Of a stretch of 43,890 bases of DNA, positions 1 to 8,928 are shown one piece after another. Below the pieces are notes generated by a model, which was not told the DNA's origin, did not search any database, and saw only the letters and a list, made by a program, of their open reading frames with translations. The translations under genes and the position numbers were made by a program. How positions within the stretch are numbered: position 1 is the stretch's first letter; every line of letters starts with the position of its first letter. Source of the DNA: Parabacteroides faecalis (GTDB lineage Bacteria; Bacteroidota; Bacteroidia; Bacteroidales; Tannerellaceae); contig NZ_JAKZMM010000035.1 in NCBI RefSeq assembly GCF_022809355.1, forward strand, positions 1-43,890. Direction: 5' to 3'.

Positions 1-2
1 AT

Positions 3-110
3 GGTGGCTACATATTGATGTTGTGCTGTTGCTTTTTACTGAAAGCTGCTACTAACGACTCATAAATCTACCCTTAATCGTGTATTGGATGATAGTTGCG
101 GATTTTAGGT
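3..110. repeat. Left copy of a perfect 108-bp inverted repeat
   Basis: Every base from 3 to 110 is the reverse complement of 43783-43890, with no mismatch over 108 bp. Identity stops exactly at 110 (next base differs). The repeat interrupts the McrB-like frame: a TAG in that frame lies at 106-108 and the frame is open from 109. Read outward from the window, both copies begin with the same bases. That is expected if two copies of one multicopy element, for example an insertion sequence, flank this segment in opposite orientation and the sequence stops about 108 bp into each. An invertible-segment boundary or an assembly artefact is also possible. No transposase can be seen in so short a piece. 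Confidence 0.9.
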
Positions 111-1356
111 TCATGTTATAGACAATAAACTTGATGAATCTAGTTTAAATGTTGATGAGGTTTTTAAATCTTTGAATGATTTGTGTGAAGAGTATAAAAG
201 GCTCTTTGAAAAGAAGATAGGAACAGTATTTGATACTAACCCACATGAAGTAGTTGAGCAGATTACATTTAATATGGATACTCTTATTAAAAGTATTAAT
301 GAAACAGGGCTCTTTTATGAATATAAATTTATTCAGCGTTATGTTTGTTCATTGATGACAAAGCCTTTTGTTATATTAAGTGGATTAGCAGGTTCTGGTA
401 AAACACGGTTAGCATTGGCATTTGCTAGAGTTATGAGTGAGAATATTGATCAACAACTTTGTATTGTGCCAGTGGGTGCTGATTGGACAAATCGCGAACC
501 ACTTTTGGGCTATCCTAATGCTTTAAAACAGGGAGAATATATGTTACCGGAAAGTGGGGCTCTACAAATTATGATGCGAGCTTTAAGAAATCCACAAAAA
601 CCTTATTTCTTAGTGCTGGACGAGATGAATCTAAGTTATGTGGAACGATATTTTGCTGATTTCTTATCTGCATTGGAGAGCCATCAGGAGATTCCTCTTT
701 GGGAGAAACCTGAAGAATGTGACTCAGAGGTGCCTGCAAAGATAGCTTTGCCCAAAAATCTCTTTATTATTGGAACAATTAATGTGGATGAAACAACTTA
801 CATGTTCTCTCCTAAGGTTCTTGACCGTGCAAATGTTATAGAATTTAAAATTTCGGATGATGAGATGAATAGATTCTTAAAGATGGATATGAATGTAAAT
901 ATAGAAATAGCTAATGGATTGTGTGCAAATATGGGACAGGATTTTGTTGAGAAATCATCAGTTAAGAATCTAGAGAATAGTGAGTTAGCTCAGAAAACAC
1001 TTATTAGTTTCTTTAAAGTACTAAAGAAAGTAAATGCTGAATTTGGTTATCGTTCGGCAATTGAGATTTATCGTTTTATAGCTAATGCTAAAGCATGTGC
1101 AGAAGGTATGACTGAAGATGAGATACTTGATGCGGCCATCGTTCAGAAACTGTTACCTAAGCTTCATGGTAGTCGCAAAAAATTGGAGCCTGTATTGAAA
1201 GCTCTATGGGGATTGTGTATGCAAAATGCACATACTGCAGAGGCTATTATACGTGAAAATGTGCAATATGCCAAGTTCCCAGAATCAGCTGATAAGATTC
1301 AGCGTATGATGCAGACTGCTCTTGAAAATGGATTTACAAGTTTTGCTGAAGCATAA
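109..1356 (+). pseudogene. McrB-like AAA+ NTPase, 5'-truncated
   Basis: This is the motor subunit of an McrBC-type modification-dependent restriction system, cut at its 5' end. The frame is open from codon 109, directly after the repeat, to the stop at 1354-1356. No good ATG exists near the front, and the first possible start is TTG at 172. Visible motifs are Walker A GLAGSGKT (about residue 91 of the open frame), a conserved VGADWTNREPLLGY segment, Walker B FLVLDEMN, and a sensor-like IGTINVDETT followed by LDRANVIEF. These are the usual order in McrB-type AAA+ proteins. The N-terminal region, which in this family often carries the DNA-recognition domain, is missing. The DUF2357 partner starts 2 bp downstream. 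Family assignment is secure; whether an intact copy exists beyond the repeat is unknown. Confidence 0.85.
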
Positions 1357-1358
1357 AG

Positions 1359-3713
1359 ATGCGAGTAGAAAAATTAGAAATACCAATATCAGGCAACTTT
1401 GGAGATATTAAGTTGTGTATTTATCCGGCTTCAAACAACGCTGTATTGTTTGAGGAGGAGGATGCTGTGGATTATGGAGAATCTAGATGGCAGTTACAAG
1501 AGGGATGCACGTATGAGTATGAGATTTTAGCAGATAATGGACATATGTATCAATTCACACAAGAGAATGATATTATACATTTTTCTCATTCTCCACGGCA
1601 TTTGAATTCAGGCATGTTGAAGACGGGTATTTATGTAGGATCTCTTTCGCTTGTGATCAGAGATATAGAACTAGACTGTGAGGTTACTAATGTCAGTTTA
1701 GAAATCAAGTCTGTGAAAGCTGAATATCGTACTGACTATCGAAAAATGCTGGAGGATATCACAGCATATTATACGGACTTAGTATTAATGCAAGGAAGTC
1801 CAGTAACACAAAAATTGGAAATTGATAATAATACTTCACCGCAAACACTCTATCAGCGTTATGCTTTTGTTCGAAGTATTGTAGAAAGTTTGGCTTTTCA
1901 AGAAGCCATACATAAAATCATTACTAATCCTGTACGTAAATGGGAAGAAACAACGGTTGAACGTAACATTAGTAATGTAAAACGTTTGAGCCGAAGAAAT
2001 ATACATGAAATAATAACTTCTAGAGATCGTATACCTGTTCATAGCGGTTATGAATTAGGATTACCACTAGGGTTGAATTCTGTACCTCGTACTATGACAG
2101 TTACTTATAAACGTGATACTTTAGACAACCAAGAGAATAGGTTCGTGAAGTTTGTACTTCGTTCTTTTAGTTCTTTCTGTTCTGAGCTTCGTAGTAAGAA
2201 AAATGCTAATGACCGTTTGAAAACAGAAATTGACAAGACTATGGATGTGTTGAATGGACATTTGAACAACTTCTTTTTCAAGCAAATCTCTATGCCCTCT
2301 CAGTTAAATCTGAATAGTCCTGTGCTCCAACGCAAGGAAGGTTATAGAGAATTACTTCAAGCATGGCTGATGTTTGATCTTGCAGCTAAACTATCTTGGA
2401 AAGGCGGTGACAATGTTTATGAAGCAGGTAAGAGAAATGTGGCAGTTCTGTATGAATATTGGGTTTTCTTTAAACTATTGGAGGTTATAAGTCGTGTATT
2501 TGATATTAATCCAGTTAGTATAAATAAACTTGTTAAGACGGATGCAGACCAAATAAACCTAGAAATTCAGCAGGGAAAGATGATAATGATTGACGGATTG
2601 TATAATGCCGGAAATCGTAAATTTAATGTTAGGTTCTACTATAACCGTACATTTGCACATACATGTGAGAGTAAGGAAGTATATAAGTCTGGCTCGTGGA
2701 CAATGAATATGAGACCAGATTATACTTTGTCTATATGGCCGGGAGAAATAAGTATGGATCAAGCTGAGCGTGAGGATTTAATAGTTCATATTCATTTTGG
2801 TGCAAAGTATAGAGTTAATAAGGTAGATCTTGGATTGGATGACTCAACAAATGAAGAACAAATGTCAAAGGCTCTTCTTAATGAAAAGAATGAACAGGAA
2901 GAAGGTATATACAAACGAGCAGACCTTTTGAAAATGCATGCCTATAAGGATGCCATTCGTCGTACGAGTGGAGCTTATATCTTATATCCTGGTACTGTTC
3001 AGTGTAGATTGAAAGGCTTCCATGAAATTATACCTGGATTAGGAGCATTCTGCTTAACTCCTTCTAATTGTGATGAAGAACTTATCACATTACAGGTGTT
3101 CTTATTGAAAATTGTGGAGCATATGCTTGATCGAACAAGTCAACGTGAGAGAATATCTTATTATATAAACAATGTATATAATACTCCTTCGAAATTTGTT
3201 AATGAACAGTTGCCCGAACCAATAGGAGAGAATCGTGATTTTCTTCCTGATGAAACTTGGGTGGTGTTAGGGTATGTGAAGAATGAGAAACATTTGGAAT
3301 GGATTCGTAAGACAGGACTTTATAACTTTCGTACAGGAACACAAAATGGTTCTATACGATTGAACCGAAGTTTTGTTTCTAGTCGTTATATTCTCTTGCA
3401 TTCTCAAGGTAAAAGTATAGAGTTCATAAGACTTGCAGATGAAGGACCACGAGTTTTCAAGCGTTCTGATTTACTTCGCATGGGATATCCACCTTCTACT
3501 AATGAAGAAAATAAAAAGGATGACATTTATATTGTATATCGATTAGAACCCAAACAAACAGAGCCAGAATGGGCACAATACAAGTGGAACATAAGTGAAG
3601 TATCTAATGCGAAAGGAAATCAAATTTCCTTACCTAAAGCTGTAAGGCTTTCTGAGTTGATATTGAATGCAAGAAGTGGGCAAGTAGTAAACTTGCATGA
3701 GTCACAAATTTAA
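1359..3713 (+). CDS. DUF2357 / McrC-like PD-(D/E)XK nuclease-type protein
   Basis: Partner of the upstream McrB-like ATPase; the ATG lies 2 bp after its stop, so they are translationally coupled. The 784-aa protein has a beta-rich N-terminal domain typical of DUF2357 proteins. It then has the characteristic segment around RIPVHSGYELGLPLGLNS and YKRDTLDNQENRFVKFVL (residues about 225-270), and a C-terminal nuclease-like region. The PD half of the motif is seen in MRPDYTLSIW, and the second half is HFGAKYR about 30 residues later. In relatives I know, that position is usually acidic (DAKYR), so the first residue of the D/E-x-K triad appears to be Gly here. Known members of two-gene McrB/DUF2357 systems cut modified or foreign DNA. 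Activity of this copy is doubtful because of the Gly and the truncated partner. Confidence 0.75.
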   Translation: MRVEKLEIPISGNFGDIKLCIYPASNNAVLFEEEDAVDYGESRWQLQEGCTYEYEILADNGHMYQFTQENDIIHFSHSPRHLNSGMLKTGIYVGSLSLVIRDIELDCEVTNVSLEIKSVKAEYRTDYRKMLEDITAYYTDLVLMQGSPVTQKLEIDNNTSPQTLYQRYAFVRSIVESLAFQEAIHKIITNPVRKWEETTVERNISNVKRLSRRNIHEIITSRDRIPVHSGYELGLPLGLNSVPRTMTVTYKRDTLDNQENRFVKFVLRSFSSFCSELRSKKNANDRLKTEIDKTMDVLNGHLNNFFFKQISMPSQLNLNSPVLQRKEGYRELLQAWLMFDLAAKLSWKGGDNVYEAGKRNVAVLYEYWVFFKLLEVISRVFDINPVSINKLVKTDADQINLEIQQGKMIMIDGLYNAGNRKFNVRFYYNRTFAHTCESKEVYKSGSWTMNMRPDYTLSIWPGEISMDQAEREDLIVHIHFGAKYRVNKVDLGLDDSTNEEQMSKALLNEKNEQEEGIYKRADLLKMHAYKDAIRRTSGAYILYPGTVQCRLKGFHEIIPGLGAFCLTPSNCDEELITLQVFLLKIVEHMLDRTSQRERISYYINNVYNTPSKFVNEQLPEPIGENRDFLPDETWVVLGYVKNEKHLEWIRKTGLYNFRTGTQNGSIRLNRSFVSSRYILLHSQGKSIEFIRLADEGPRVFKRSDLLRMGYPPSTNEENKKDDIYIVYRLEPKQTEPEWAQYKWNISEVSNAKGNQISLPKAVRLSELILNARSGQVVNLHESQI

Positions 3714-4589
3714 TAAATAAGCAAATGGTGTATTCTTAATTTCACCAGTATGTGTAGCGACCTACTTCGGTACCATCATATTTAAACTCATATAAATGAC
3801 AAATATTGACAGTAGGCAACAAAAAAGGCGCTCGTAAGGAGCGCCATATACATTGTGTATTATTTCGATGCAGTTATTTAGAAAATCTCGACAAACATTG
3901 GTATTCAATAAGTTCAAAACTTGTTTGAAAAACTCAGATACACGTAAGATACAATATTACAGTGTTTAAAAATCTGATAATCAAAGTGTTAGAAATGCTT
4001 CGCAATTTCCGAAAGCCTTTGACTCTATACAAATGTATGAAAAAATGGTATATTTCCCAAACTTTTTCAATATTTTCTACAAGGTACAAAAAGTGGAGTA
4101 TTCGTGTAGTTGTGTAGTACATTAATATATCAAGATATAATCTATATACTTTTATTTTATTGCGATATATTATCTCATATTTAATATGCTTTATAATATA
4201 GTTCACTGTTTTGTGATTATTTTTTTTGAATTCTTGTACTAAATTTAATATTTCCGTATATTTTACATGAAACAATAGTAGGGGAGTAGTGATAAATATA
4301 CATATTGATAACATAATGAAAATTGGGATGATAAAATCTATTTATTTATTCAATATTGAATAATAATGATAAAAATAGGAATTCATGGATTATTTGGAAT
4401 ATAAATGTTACAATGGTTCTGTAAAATACAGCAAAAAAGATAATTGTCTTTGAGGTAAGGTGCAAAGAATGGATAAAAAGGTCTTAATTCTTATGAGGAA
4501 CTCACAACCGGACATCATGGCTTCGATACGCACAGCCTCGTCGATAATACCTTCTGCTGTTAATTTGGAGGTTCCCATAGACGTGCGGA
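3714..4589. other. AT-rich gene-poor region
   Basis: No convincing gene is visible. An open frame on the minus strand (3934-4314, 126 codons) consists almost wholly of AT-rich codons (Ile, Leu, Tyr, Lys) and matches no family I recognise. It is more likely chance. Near 3731-3810 the minus strand reads a short coding-like tail ending in YDGTEVGRYTYW before a TGA, which may be a gene remnant. A short minus-strand frame at 4408-4593 overlaps the end of the excisionase-like pseudogene and may be debris of the same decayed element. Confidence 0.5.
3827..3845 (-). terminator. Hairpin with T-run, minus strand
   Basis: GGCGCTC (3827-3833) and GAGCGCC (3839-3845) form a perfect 7-bp G+C-rich stem with a 5-nt loop. 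The plus strand has six A immediately before the stem, so on the minus strand the hairpin is followed by six T, the form of an intrinsic terminator. It would stop transcription coming from the right on the minus strand, where only decayed genes are seen. It could also limit antisense read-through into the McrBC-like operon. Confidence 0.55.
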
Positions 4590-4844
4590 TCAAAGGTTAT
4601 AACCACTTTTTGCTTTGCGCTTCGCTCTATGTGATATCTCAGTGCCTGTTCCTGAAGTGATATTGCTTGCGTCCAGACTCAATCCTTTACAGAAATTCAA
4701 CTTCGTTGAATAGGCTGGAATCAGTTCTTTACGCGCAAGCGTGTAAATAGTGGGTTTTGTCTTTCGTGTGATTTTACGGGCTTCGTCAATTTCAGCAAGG
4801 CGATGCTTGTCGGAAGAGGTCTGTGGTTGCAGTGTAGCCACCAT
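4590..4844 (-). pseudogene. Decayed excisionase-like helix-turn-helix gene
   Basis: The first 45 codons read like the DNA-binding domain of Bacteroidales excisionase-family proteins (DEARKITRKTKPTIYTLARK then ELIPAY). The expected next part, a short basic strand and an E-x-x-F/W-L helix, is found in the next frame (NEVEFL, then a stop, then RIESGRKQ). The usual C-terminal tail (TEI..RAKRKAKSGYNL) returns in the first frame. The gene therefore carries at least two compensating frameshifts and an internal stop in the alternative frame. No integrase is nearby. It is best read as a fossil of an integrated element. Confidence 0.5.
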
Positions 4845-4849
4845 TTGCT

Positions 4850-5073
4850 GGATTTATTGTCGCAGGTATTAACCCTCATGAGTTAAATCAAACTTCATAT
4901 TGTATATCAGCAAATCATATTAAAGAAATGTTTATGATTGAAATAGAAAACATCCCTTTGGAGAATTGGCTTAAGCCTTTAAAACCATATCAAAGAATAC
5001 TATAGAACAATTAGTCGCGAAATATGGCGAAGAAAAGATTGCTGAAGAGTACTACAGCAAAAATGGGAGTTAA
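4850..5073 (+). pseudogene. Coding-like remnant, product unknown
   Basis: A plus-strand frame reads INPHELNQTSYCISANHI and then ENIPLENWLKPL up to about 4982. After a one-base shift it continues as KTISKNTIEQL and AKYGEEKIAEEYY to a TAA at 5071-5073. The amino-acid composition is ordinary protein-like in both halves, unlike the surrounding low-complexity DNA, so this is probably the frameshifted 3' end of a lost gene. The SYCISANHI segment faintly recalls the end of trypsin-like peptidases, but this is not firm. Confidence 0.3.
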
Positions 5074-5183
5074 GGCCTATTGTGCGACACGTACACATTT
5101 CCATCTTTTCCCTTGAATGCAGCTTTCACAATAGGGAACTTCATTTGCTCTATGTCTCTCAGTTTTGCAGTTCTTGTCTTCAT
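5070..5183 (-). CDS. Small 37-aa basic protein, unknown
   Basis: An ATG at 5183 opens a 37-codon frame (MKTRTAKLRDIEQ... to ...VYVSHNRP) ending at TAA 5070-5072. It lies 34 bp downstream of the helicase stop on the same strand. Composition is protein-like, with a Lys/Arg-rich N-terminus and a hydrophobic core (MKFPIVKAAF). It abuts the debris to its left and overlaps the opposing remnant by 4 bp, so it may itself be the surviving start of a longer gene. No family is recognised. Confidence 0.4.
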   Translation of the reverse strand: MKTRTAKLRDIEQMKFPIVKAAFKGKDGNVYVSHNRP

Positions 5184-5217
5184 CTTTTTCTGGTTTTGTT
5201 TGGAAGAACCACCTGCT

Positions 5218-7281
5218 TTATGCTGCAGGCTGCTCTTCGTTGAATTCTTGCTTTTTGATTCTGCGAATCAAGTAAGCGATAGCCTTTGGTGCCTTCTCTC
5301 GGCAGACCTTCAGCTGAGCAAGGAACTCCTCCTCGGTAGCGTCTGAGTTGAAGAGATCCACCAACTCGCAGTTGTTGTCCGACTGCTTGTCAAGCTTTAG
5401 GTTGTGGCATTGCATCAAAGTGCGAAGGGCAAGGATGCCAAGGTCGTACTTTGGACGTGCCTCTACCAGTTTGCGCATCAAGTCAAGTCCTGGATCGCCA
5501 ATGTGCATCTCGTTAAGCATGGCAATCATGAAGAGCACCTTGGCGTCTGGTGTTGCCATCTCGAACACGTTCGCAAGCTGGCAGTTGGTCTCGTCAGCTT
5601 CTGTGTAGCGTTCGAGTTTTGCCAAGGCACGCGACTTGATGTACATGGCTTCTGCACATTGGTGTGTTGCCAGTACCTCGTTAGCGTACGCCAATGCTTC
5701 CTCGTACTTCTCTGCATAGAGGTAGAGCAACGAAGCAAGGAACTTCGGAGCCCAATGGCTTGCCTTTGTCAGACACTCTGGTACCGACTTTATCGAACCA
5801 TAGAGATGCTCGTCGCACACGAGTATGTCAAGGAAGCGTTTTGCTTGCTGCATGGCTTCTTTGATGTCACAGTTCTCAGCCTTCTTCGTTACGAGGAGCA
5901 GGTATTGACGTGCCGCTTCGTCGTAGTCGTTGTGCTGGAGTGCGCCATAGACAGCTTTTCCGCTCTCTATCTCGTTTCCAATCTGTTGCTCGTTGTTGTA
6001 CTCGCTTGCGTAAGTCAGCACCTCACGACTCGTATGAGCATACTGAGGTATGACGTTTTTTGAGAGGAATAAACCATCAAGTGTACGAACACGGCTCAAA
6101 GCTACGTAGAACTGTCCTGCTGCGAACATGCCACGGCTGAGGTCGAGCGAGAGTTTGTCGAAGGTCATGCCCTGACTCTTATGGACGGTGATTGCCCATG
6201 CAAGTTTCAGAGGGTACTGGGTGAATGTACCCATGAGTTCCTTCTTCATCTTGCGCTCCTCCTTGTTGTAGTCGTAGCAGTACGACTCCCATGAACAGCA
6301 TGGCACAACGTATGTCTCGCTGTTGTTGAGCGTAACGCTGATTTCGTCCTTAGTGAGTTTACTCACCTTGCCGAGTGTGCCGTTTGCCCAGCGCTTTTGC
6401 TGGTCGTTGCGAGTGAACATCACCTGAGCACCAACCTTAAGGCGAAGTTTCATGTCCACCGGGAACTTCTTTTCCTCGAACTTGCCGTCAATGGTTCCTT
6501 CATAGACGAACTCCTCCGACTCAATCTCCTCCAGTCGCTGAAGGTTGATTTTGTCTGCCGTCTTGTTGATGGAAGCCAGCGTGATGACAGCACCATCTTC
6601 TGCGGTCGGAATTTGAACGCGACCGTTGAGGTGCATGATGTTCTCTGGTGTTACCTTGTTCAGGCGCACGTTCTCCAGGATATGCAAGAAGTGTTCGTCA
6701 TCCTGACGGTACACCTTGCGGAACTCAATCTTCACGAGTCGCATGCGCTTGATGGCGTCTGACTTGTAGAAGAAGAAGTCGTCCGTTTGGTATAGATCCT
6801 TCAGCATATCCTTCTCAGGACCTTGCTTCACCACCGGTGGCAACTGGAACATGTCGCCTACGAAGATTATCTGCTTGCCGCCAAAAGGCATGTTGTTGCG
6901 CAGAGCCTTACGCATAGTGTAGTCGATAGCATCCATGATGTCGCATCTTACCATCGACACTTCATCGATGATGATCGTGTCTGCATGTAAAAGCGTCAGA
7001 ATCTTTGCCTCGTTCATCTTGCCGCATGTTCCTGGCGTACACACCTCCATTGGCAAGCCAAAGAAGGAGTGTATTGTGTCGCCACCGGCGAGGATGGCTG
7101 CCACACCTGTTGGGGCAAGGGTGATGAACTGCTTTCCAACCAACTTCTGTACGTTGTGAAGAAAGGTTGTCTTACCTGTTCCAGCACGACCTGTGAGGAA
7201 GAAGCTGGAGTTTGTGTTGGCAACAAGCTCGTATGCAAGCTGCTGCTCGTGGTTGTGTGGGTCTATCTGTGTGTTCTGCAT
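5218..7281 (-). CDS. Pif1-like superfamily 1B DNA helicase with C-terminal helical repeats
   Basis: This 687-aa protein has the ordered motifs of Pif1/RecD-type 5'-3' helicases: Walker A GRAGTGKT (31-38), motif Ia APTGVAA (56-62), Walker B IIDEVSM (104-110) and motif III GDMFQLPPV (142-150). The C-terminal motifs AWAITVHKSQGMTFD and GQFYVALSRVR follow near residues 360-400. After the helicase core (about residue 430) comes about 250 residues of helical, TPR-like sequence (for example AEAMYIKSRALAKLERYTEA), an accessory domain probably for protein contacts. It follows the unknown protein at 7285 by 3 bp and is probably the last large gene of the operon driven from the promoter at 8397. Neighbouring genes share its relatively high G+C content. 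The helicase call is secure; its substrate and role are not. Confidence 0.9.
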   Translation of the reverse strand: MQNTQIDPHNHEQQLAYELVANTNSSFFLTGRAGTGKTTFLHNVQKLVGKQFITLAPTGVAAILAGGDTIHSFFGLPMEVCTPGTCGKMNEAKILTLLHADTIIIDEVSMVRCDIMDAIDYTMRKALRNNMPFGGKQIIFVGDMFQLPPVVKQGPEKDMLKDLYQTDDFFFYKSDAIKRMRLVKIEFRKVYRQDDEHFLHILENVRLNKVTPENIMHLNGRVQIPTAEDGAVITLASINKTADKINLQRLEEIESEEFVYEGTIDGKFEEKKFPVDMKLRLKVGAQVMFTRNDQQKRWANGTLGKVSKLTKDEISVTLNNSETYVVPCCSWESYCYDYNKEERKMKKELMGTFTQYPLKLAWAITVHKSQGMTFDKLSLDLSRGMFAAGQFYVALSRVRTLDGLFLSKNVIPQYAHTSREVLTYASEYNNEQQIGNEIESGKAVYGALQHNDYDEAARQYLLLVTKKAENCDIKEAMQQAKRFLDILVCDEHLYGSIKSVPECLTKASHWAPKFLASLLYLYAEKYEEALAYANEVLATHQCAEAMYIKSRALAKLERYTEADETNCQLANVFEMATPDAKVLFMIAMLNEMHIGDPGLDLMRKLVEARPKYDLGILALRTLMQCHNLKLDKQSDNNCELVDLFNSDATEEEFLAQLKVCREKAPKAIAYLIRRIKKQEFNEEQPAA

Positions 7282-7284
7282 GTC

Positions 7285-7791
7285 CTACTTCTGTTCGATT
7301 TGTGGGAGGATTTGGGTGAGACGTGTGTTGTAGTCGTTGTCGAGGAAACTCTTGTAGCATCCATCGATGATCCCTTTCGCCTTCTCTTCGAGTTCTTCCT
7401 GTGGCATGCAGCTTCTCTGGGCTTTGAGTACTCCTTCAAAGAAGTTGCGCACCATGGTTTCTAATTCCTTTCGGATGAACTCCTCGTTGCGATGCACCTT
7501 GTCGTAGTCTCTCTTCTGAACAAGTTCAAGGCGTGTACCATTGAAGGCGTAAACCTCGATGCCGTCGATGTAGGTCCAGTTGTGGTAGAGTCCCACCTTC
7601 TCGACGACTACGATGCGGTCGCAGAATCTCACGCCCTTGTAGTAGCGGTTTCCGCTTGCACTCTCGTATTCCTCGCAGAGGAACATCTTCTGTCCTTCGT
7701 CCCATACAGGAATGTGAACTCGTTGGTTACCGAATGTCGGCAGGATGCTGTCGAACAGGTCTTTGTTGATTGCTTTTGTTAAGCTTGCCAT
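7285..7791 (-). CDS. Unknown protein, paralogue of 7853-8296
   Basis: A 168-aa protein without a recognised family. Its centre (residues about 45-92) reads SASGNRYYKGVRFCDRIVVV, then a YHNWTYIDGIEVYAFNG segment. This aligns with the same region of the next gene upstream: both have SA-GN-YY, R--DR--V, a G-x-YxF/WNG strand, and a helical C-terminus. The two are thus tandem paralogues. The start at 7791 is the first ATG of the frame, 61 bp after the previous stop and 3 bp before the helicase. No signal peptide or membrane span. Linkage to the helicase suggests a shared process. Confidence 0.7.
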   Translation of the reverse strand: MASLTKAINKDLFDSILPTFGNQRVHIPVWDEGQKMFLCEEYESASGNRYYKGVRFCDRIVVVEKVGLYHNWTYIDGIEVYAFNGTRLELVQKRDYDKVHRNEEFIRKELETMVRNFFEGVLKAQRSCMPQEELEEKAKGIIDGCYKSFLDNDYNTRLTQILPQIEQK

Positions 7792-7852
7792 GTCGTTTTG
7801 TTTTTCTTGGTTTGTGATTTTTGTTTGTTCTCTCTTTGATTGGGCATGATGG

Positions 7853-8296
7853 TTAGCCCAAGCACTTCTGATAAGTTGCCTCTATCATGTTTCGCGAGAA
7901 GTCAAGGAGCTGACTCTCTGCCACCATGCTGCCCATTGCCTTGGCTTGTCCCTTCAGGAAGTCCTTCAGCATGAGGATGCTCTCTTCCTTGGCACTTCGT
8001 TCGTTGAAACATCGCCAGTTGCATCCGCCCCAGAACTTCTGAGCAATGATGTTTGCCTTCTGTCCGTTCCATGCAAACAGTGTGATGCCGTTGAGGAAGG
8101 TGTGGGCGTAACCTTGTCCGATGTGGTAGTAAACTGCCAATCGGTCGGAGAGGCGGATTGCTCGGTAGTAGGTGTTGCCAGCTGCGCTGGTGTAACCGAG
8201 GGTGAGGTACACGTTCTTCTCTGCGTTGTAGGTGAGAGAACTACCCGAGAGGGCTGGGAGTGCCTTTGCGGCAATGAGTGCGAGTGATGTGTCCAT
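7853..8296 (-). CDS. Unknown protein, paralogue of 7285-7791
   Basis: A 147-aa protein, first gene after a well-formed promoter (-7 box at 8397-8404, palindrome at 8444-8470). Residues about 36-85 (SAAGNTYYRAIRLSDRLAV, then the LNGITLFAWNG strand) match the corresponding part of the downstream paralogue. The C-terminal third is helical with no recognised motif. The leader from the predicted transcription start to the ATG is about 95 nt. Probably co-transcribed with the paralogue and the Pif1-like helicase. Confidence 0.7.
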   Translation of the reverse strand: MDTSLALIAAKALPALSGSSLTYNAEKNVYLTLGYTSAAGNTYYRAIRLSDRLAVYYHIGQGYAHTFLNGITLFAWNGQKANIIAQKFWGGCNWRCFNERSAKEESILMLKDFLKGQAKAMGSMVAESQLLDFSRNMIEATYQKCLG

Positions 8297-8396
8297 CGTA
8301 CGTCTTGTTTTTGTTTAGCGGAATAGGCCGCCACCTCTGTTGTTTGTAATAATAAAATAATGTATAAACGAAACCAACTCTCTCGGAATTGTGATG

Positions 8397-8470
8397 CAAA
8401 GTTACTATGTTGATATAGGGCATGCAAGCTTTCTTACAAGAGTATTGGTTCCTTCCGTTTTGGAACCAAT
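8397..8470 (-). promoter_or_regulatory. Promoter and palindromic operator, copy 1
   Basis: On the minus strand the -7 box TAACTTTG occupies 8397-8404, and a perfect inverted repeat ATTGGTTCC-N9-GGAACCAAT occupies 8444-8470. Exactly 39 bases separate palindrome and box. No strong -33 TTTG is present, which fits activator-dependent transcription. Two further copies with identical geometry lie at 8929-9002 and 9216-9289. The WYL protein encoded at 9253-10398 is the obvious candidate ligand. Target: gene 7853-8296 and, by read-through, 7285-7791 and the helicase. Confidence 0.75.
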
Positions 8471-8489
8471 CACACTCATTTTTGAAAGT

Positions 8490-8903
8490 TCATGCAGCGT
8501 ATCTTTTCTTTCTGATATCCTTCATACACTTGCTTGTGCATGCAAGTGTGATGTGCATTGAGGTGAGATCTTCTGAACGACCATGCTTCTTGTGGCTTGC
8601 CTGTGCCTGACGTTTCTCTACGATGCGACGGAGAATTCTGTCCTGCACTTTTGAAGACTTCATCTTACTTTTGATGTTCAAGTTGAGAAGGATGCCGTCA
8701 AGTACCTCAATCTCAATCTTGTTTGTTGTCACATTGCAGAGTTCTTCGGTAGCTGCCTTGCGATAGCGATCAGATGTCTCAACACGTTCCCAACGCTTGT
8801 TGGTTCTTCTGTGAGCATCTGCCTCTGCCTTCCTCTGCTTCTTTGTCTGCTTTGCTGTTGCCTTGTTATTCATGGTTGCTTTGTTGTTTGGTGTCTGTTT
8901 CAT
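8490..8903 (-). CDS. Small highly basic protein, unknown
   Basis: A 137-aa Lys/Arg-rich protein: the N-terminal 45 residues are almost only K, R, N, T, Q and A. A more structured centre follows (ATEELCNVTTNKIEIEVLDG, then ILLNLNIKSKMKSSKVQDRI), and the C-terminus is again basic. Such composition suggests nucleic-acid binding, but no domain is recognised. The first ATG (8903) lies about 25 nt after the -7 box TAATTTTG (8929-8936), which supports this start; a second ATG ten codons later is possible. It has its own copy of the palindrome, so is coregulated with its neighbours. Confidence 0.65.
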   Translation of the reverse strand: MKQTPNNKATMNNKATAKQTKKQRKAEADAHRRTNKRWERVETSDRYRKAATEELCNVTTNKIEIEVLDGILLNLNIKSKMKSSKVQDRILRRIVEKRQAQASHKKHGRSEDLTSMHITLACTSKCMKDIRKKRYAA

Positions 8904-8928
8904 AGTCGTTCGTTTTTGATTTCGAGTG

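Noticed and set aside
3934-4314. 126-codon minus-strand open frame
   Set aside because: Made up almost entirely of AT-rich codons in low-complexity DNA, with no recognisable domain and no promoter; probably chance.
4833-4844. 12-bp match to the outermost bases of the terminal repeat
   Set aside because: Twelve bases agree with the reverse complement of 1-12, but the match does not extend and can arise by chance or from a shared short codon string.
5404-6063. 219-codon plus-strand open frame
   Set aside because: Lies antisense within the Pif1-like helicase gene, which has all family motifs; its Cys/Val-rich product is a shadow.
7069-7464. 131-codon plus-strand open frame
   Set aside because: Antisense shadow over the helicase start and the preceding gene, with no plausible protein features.
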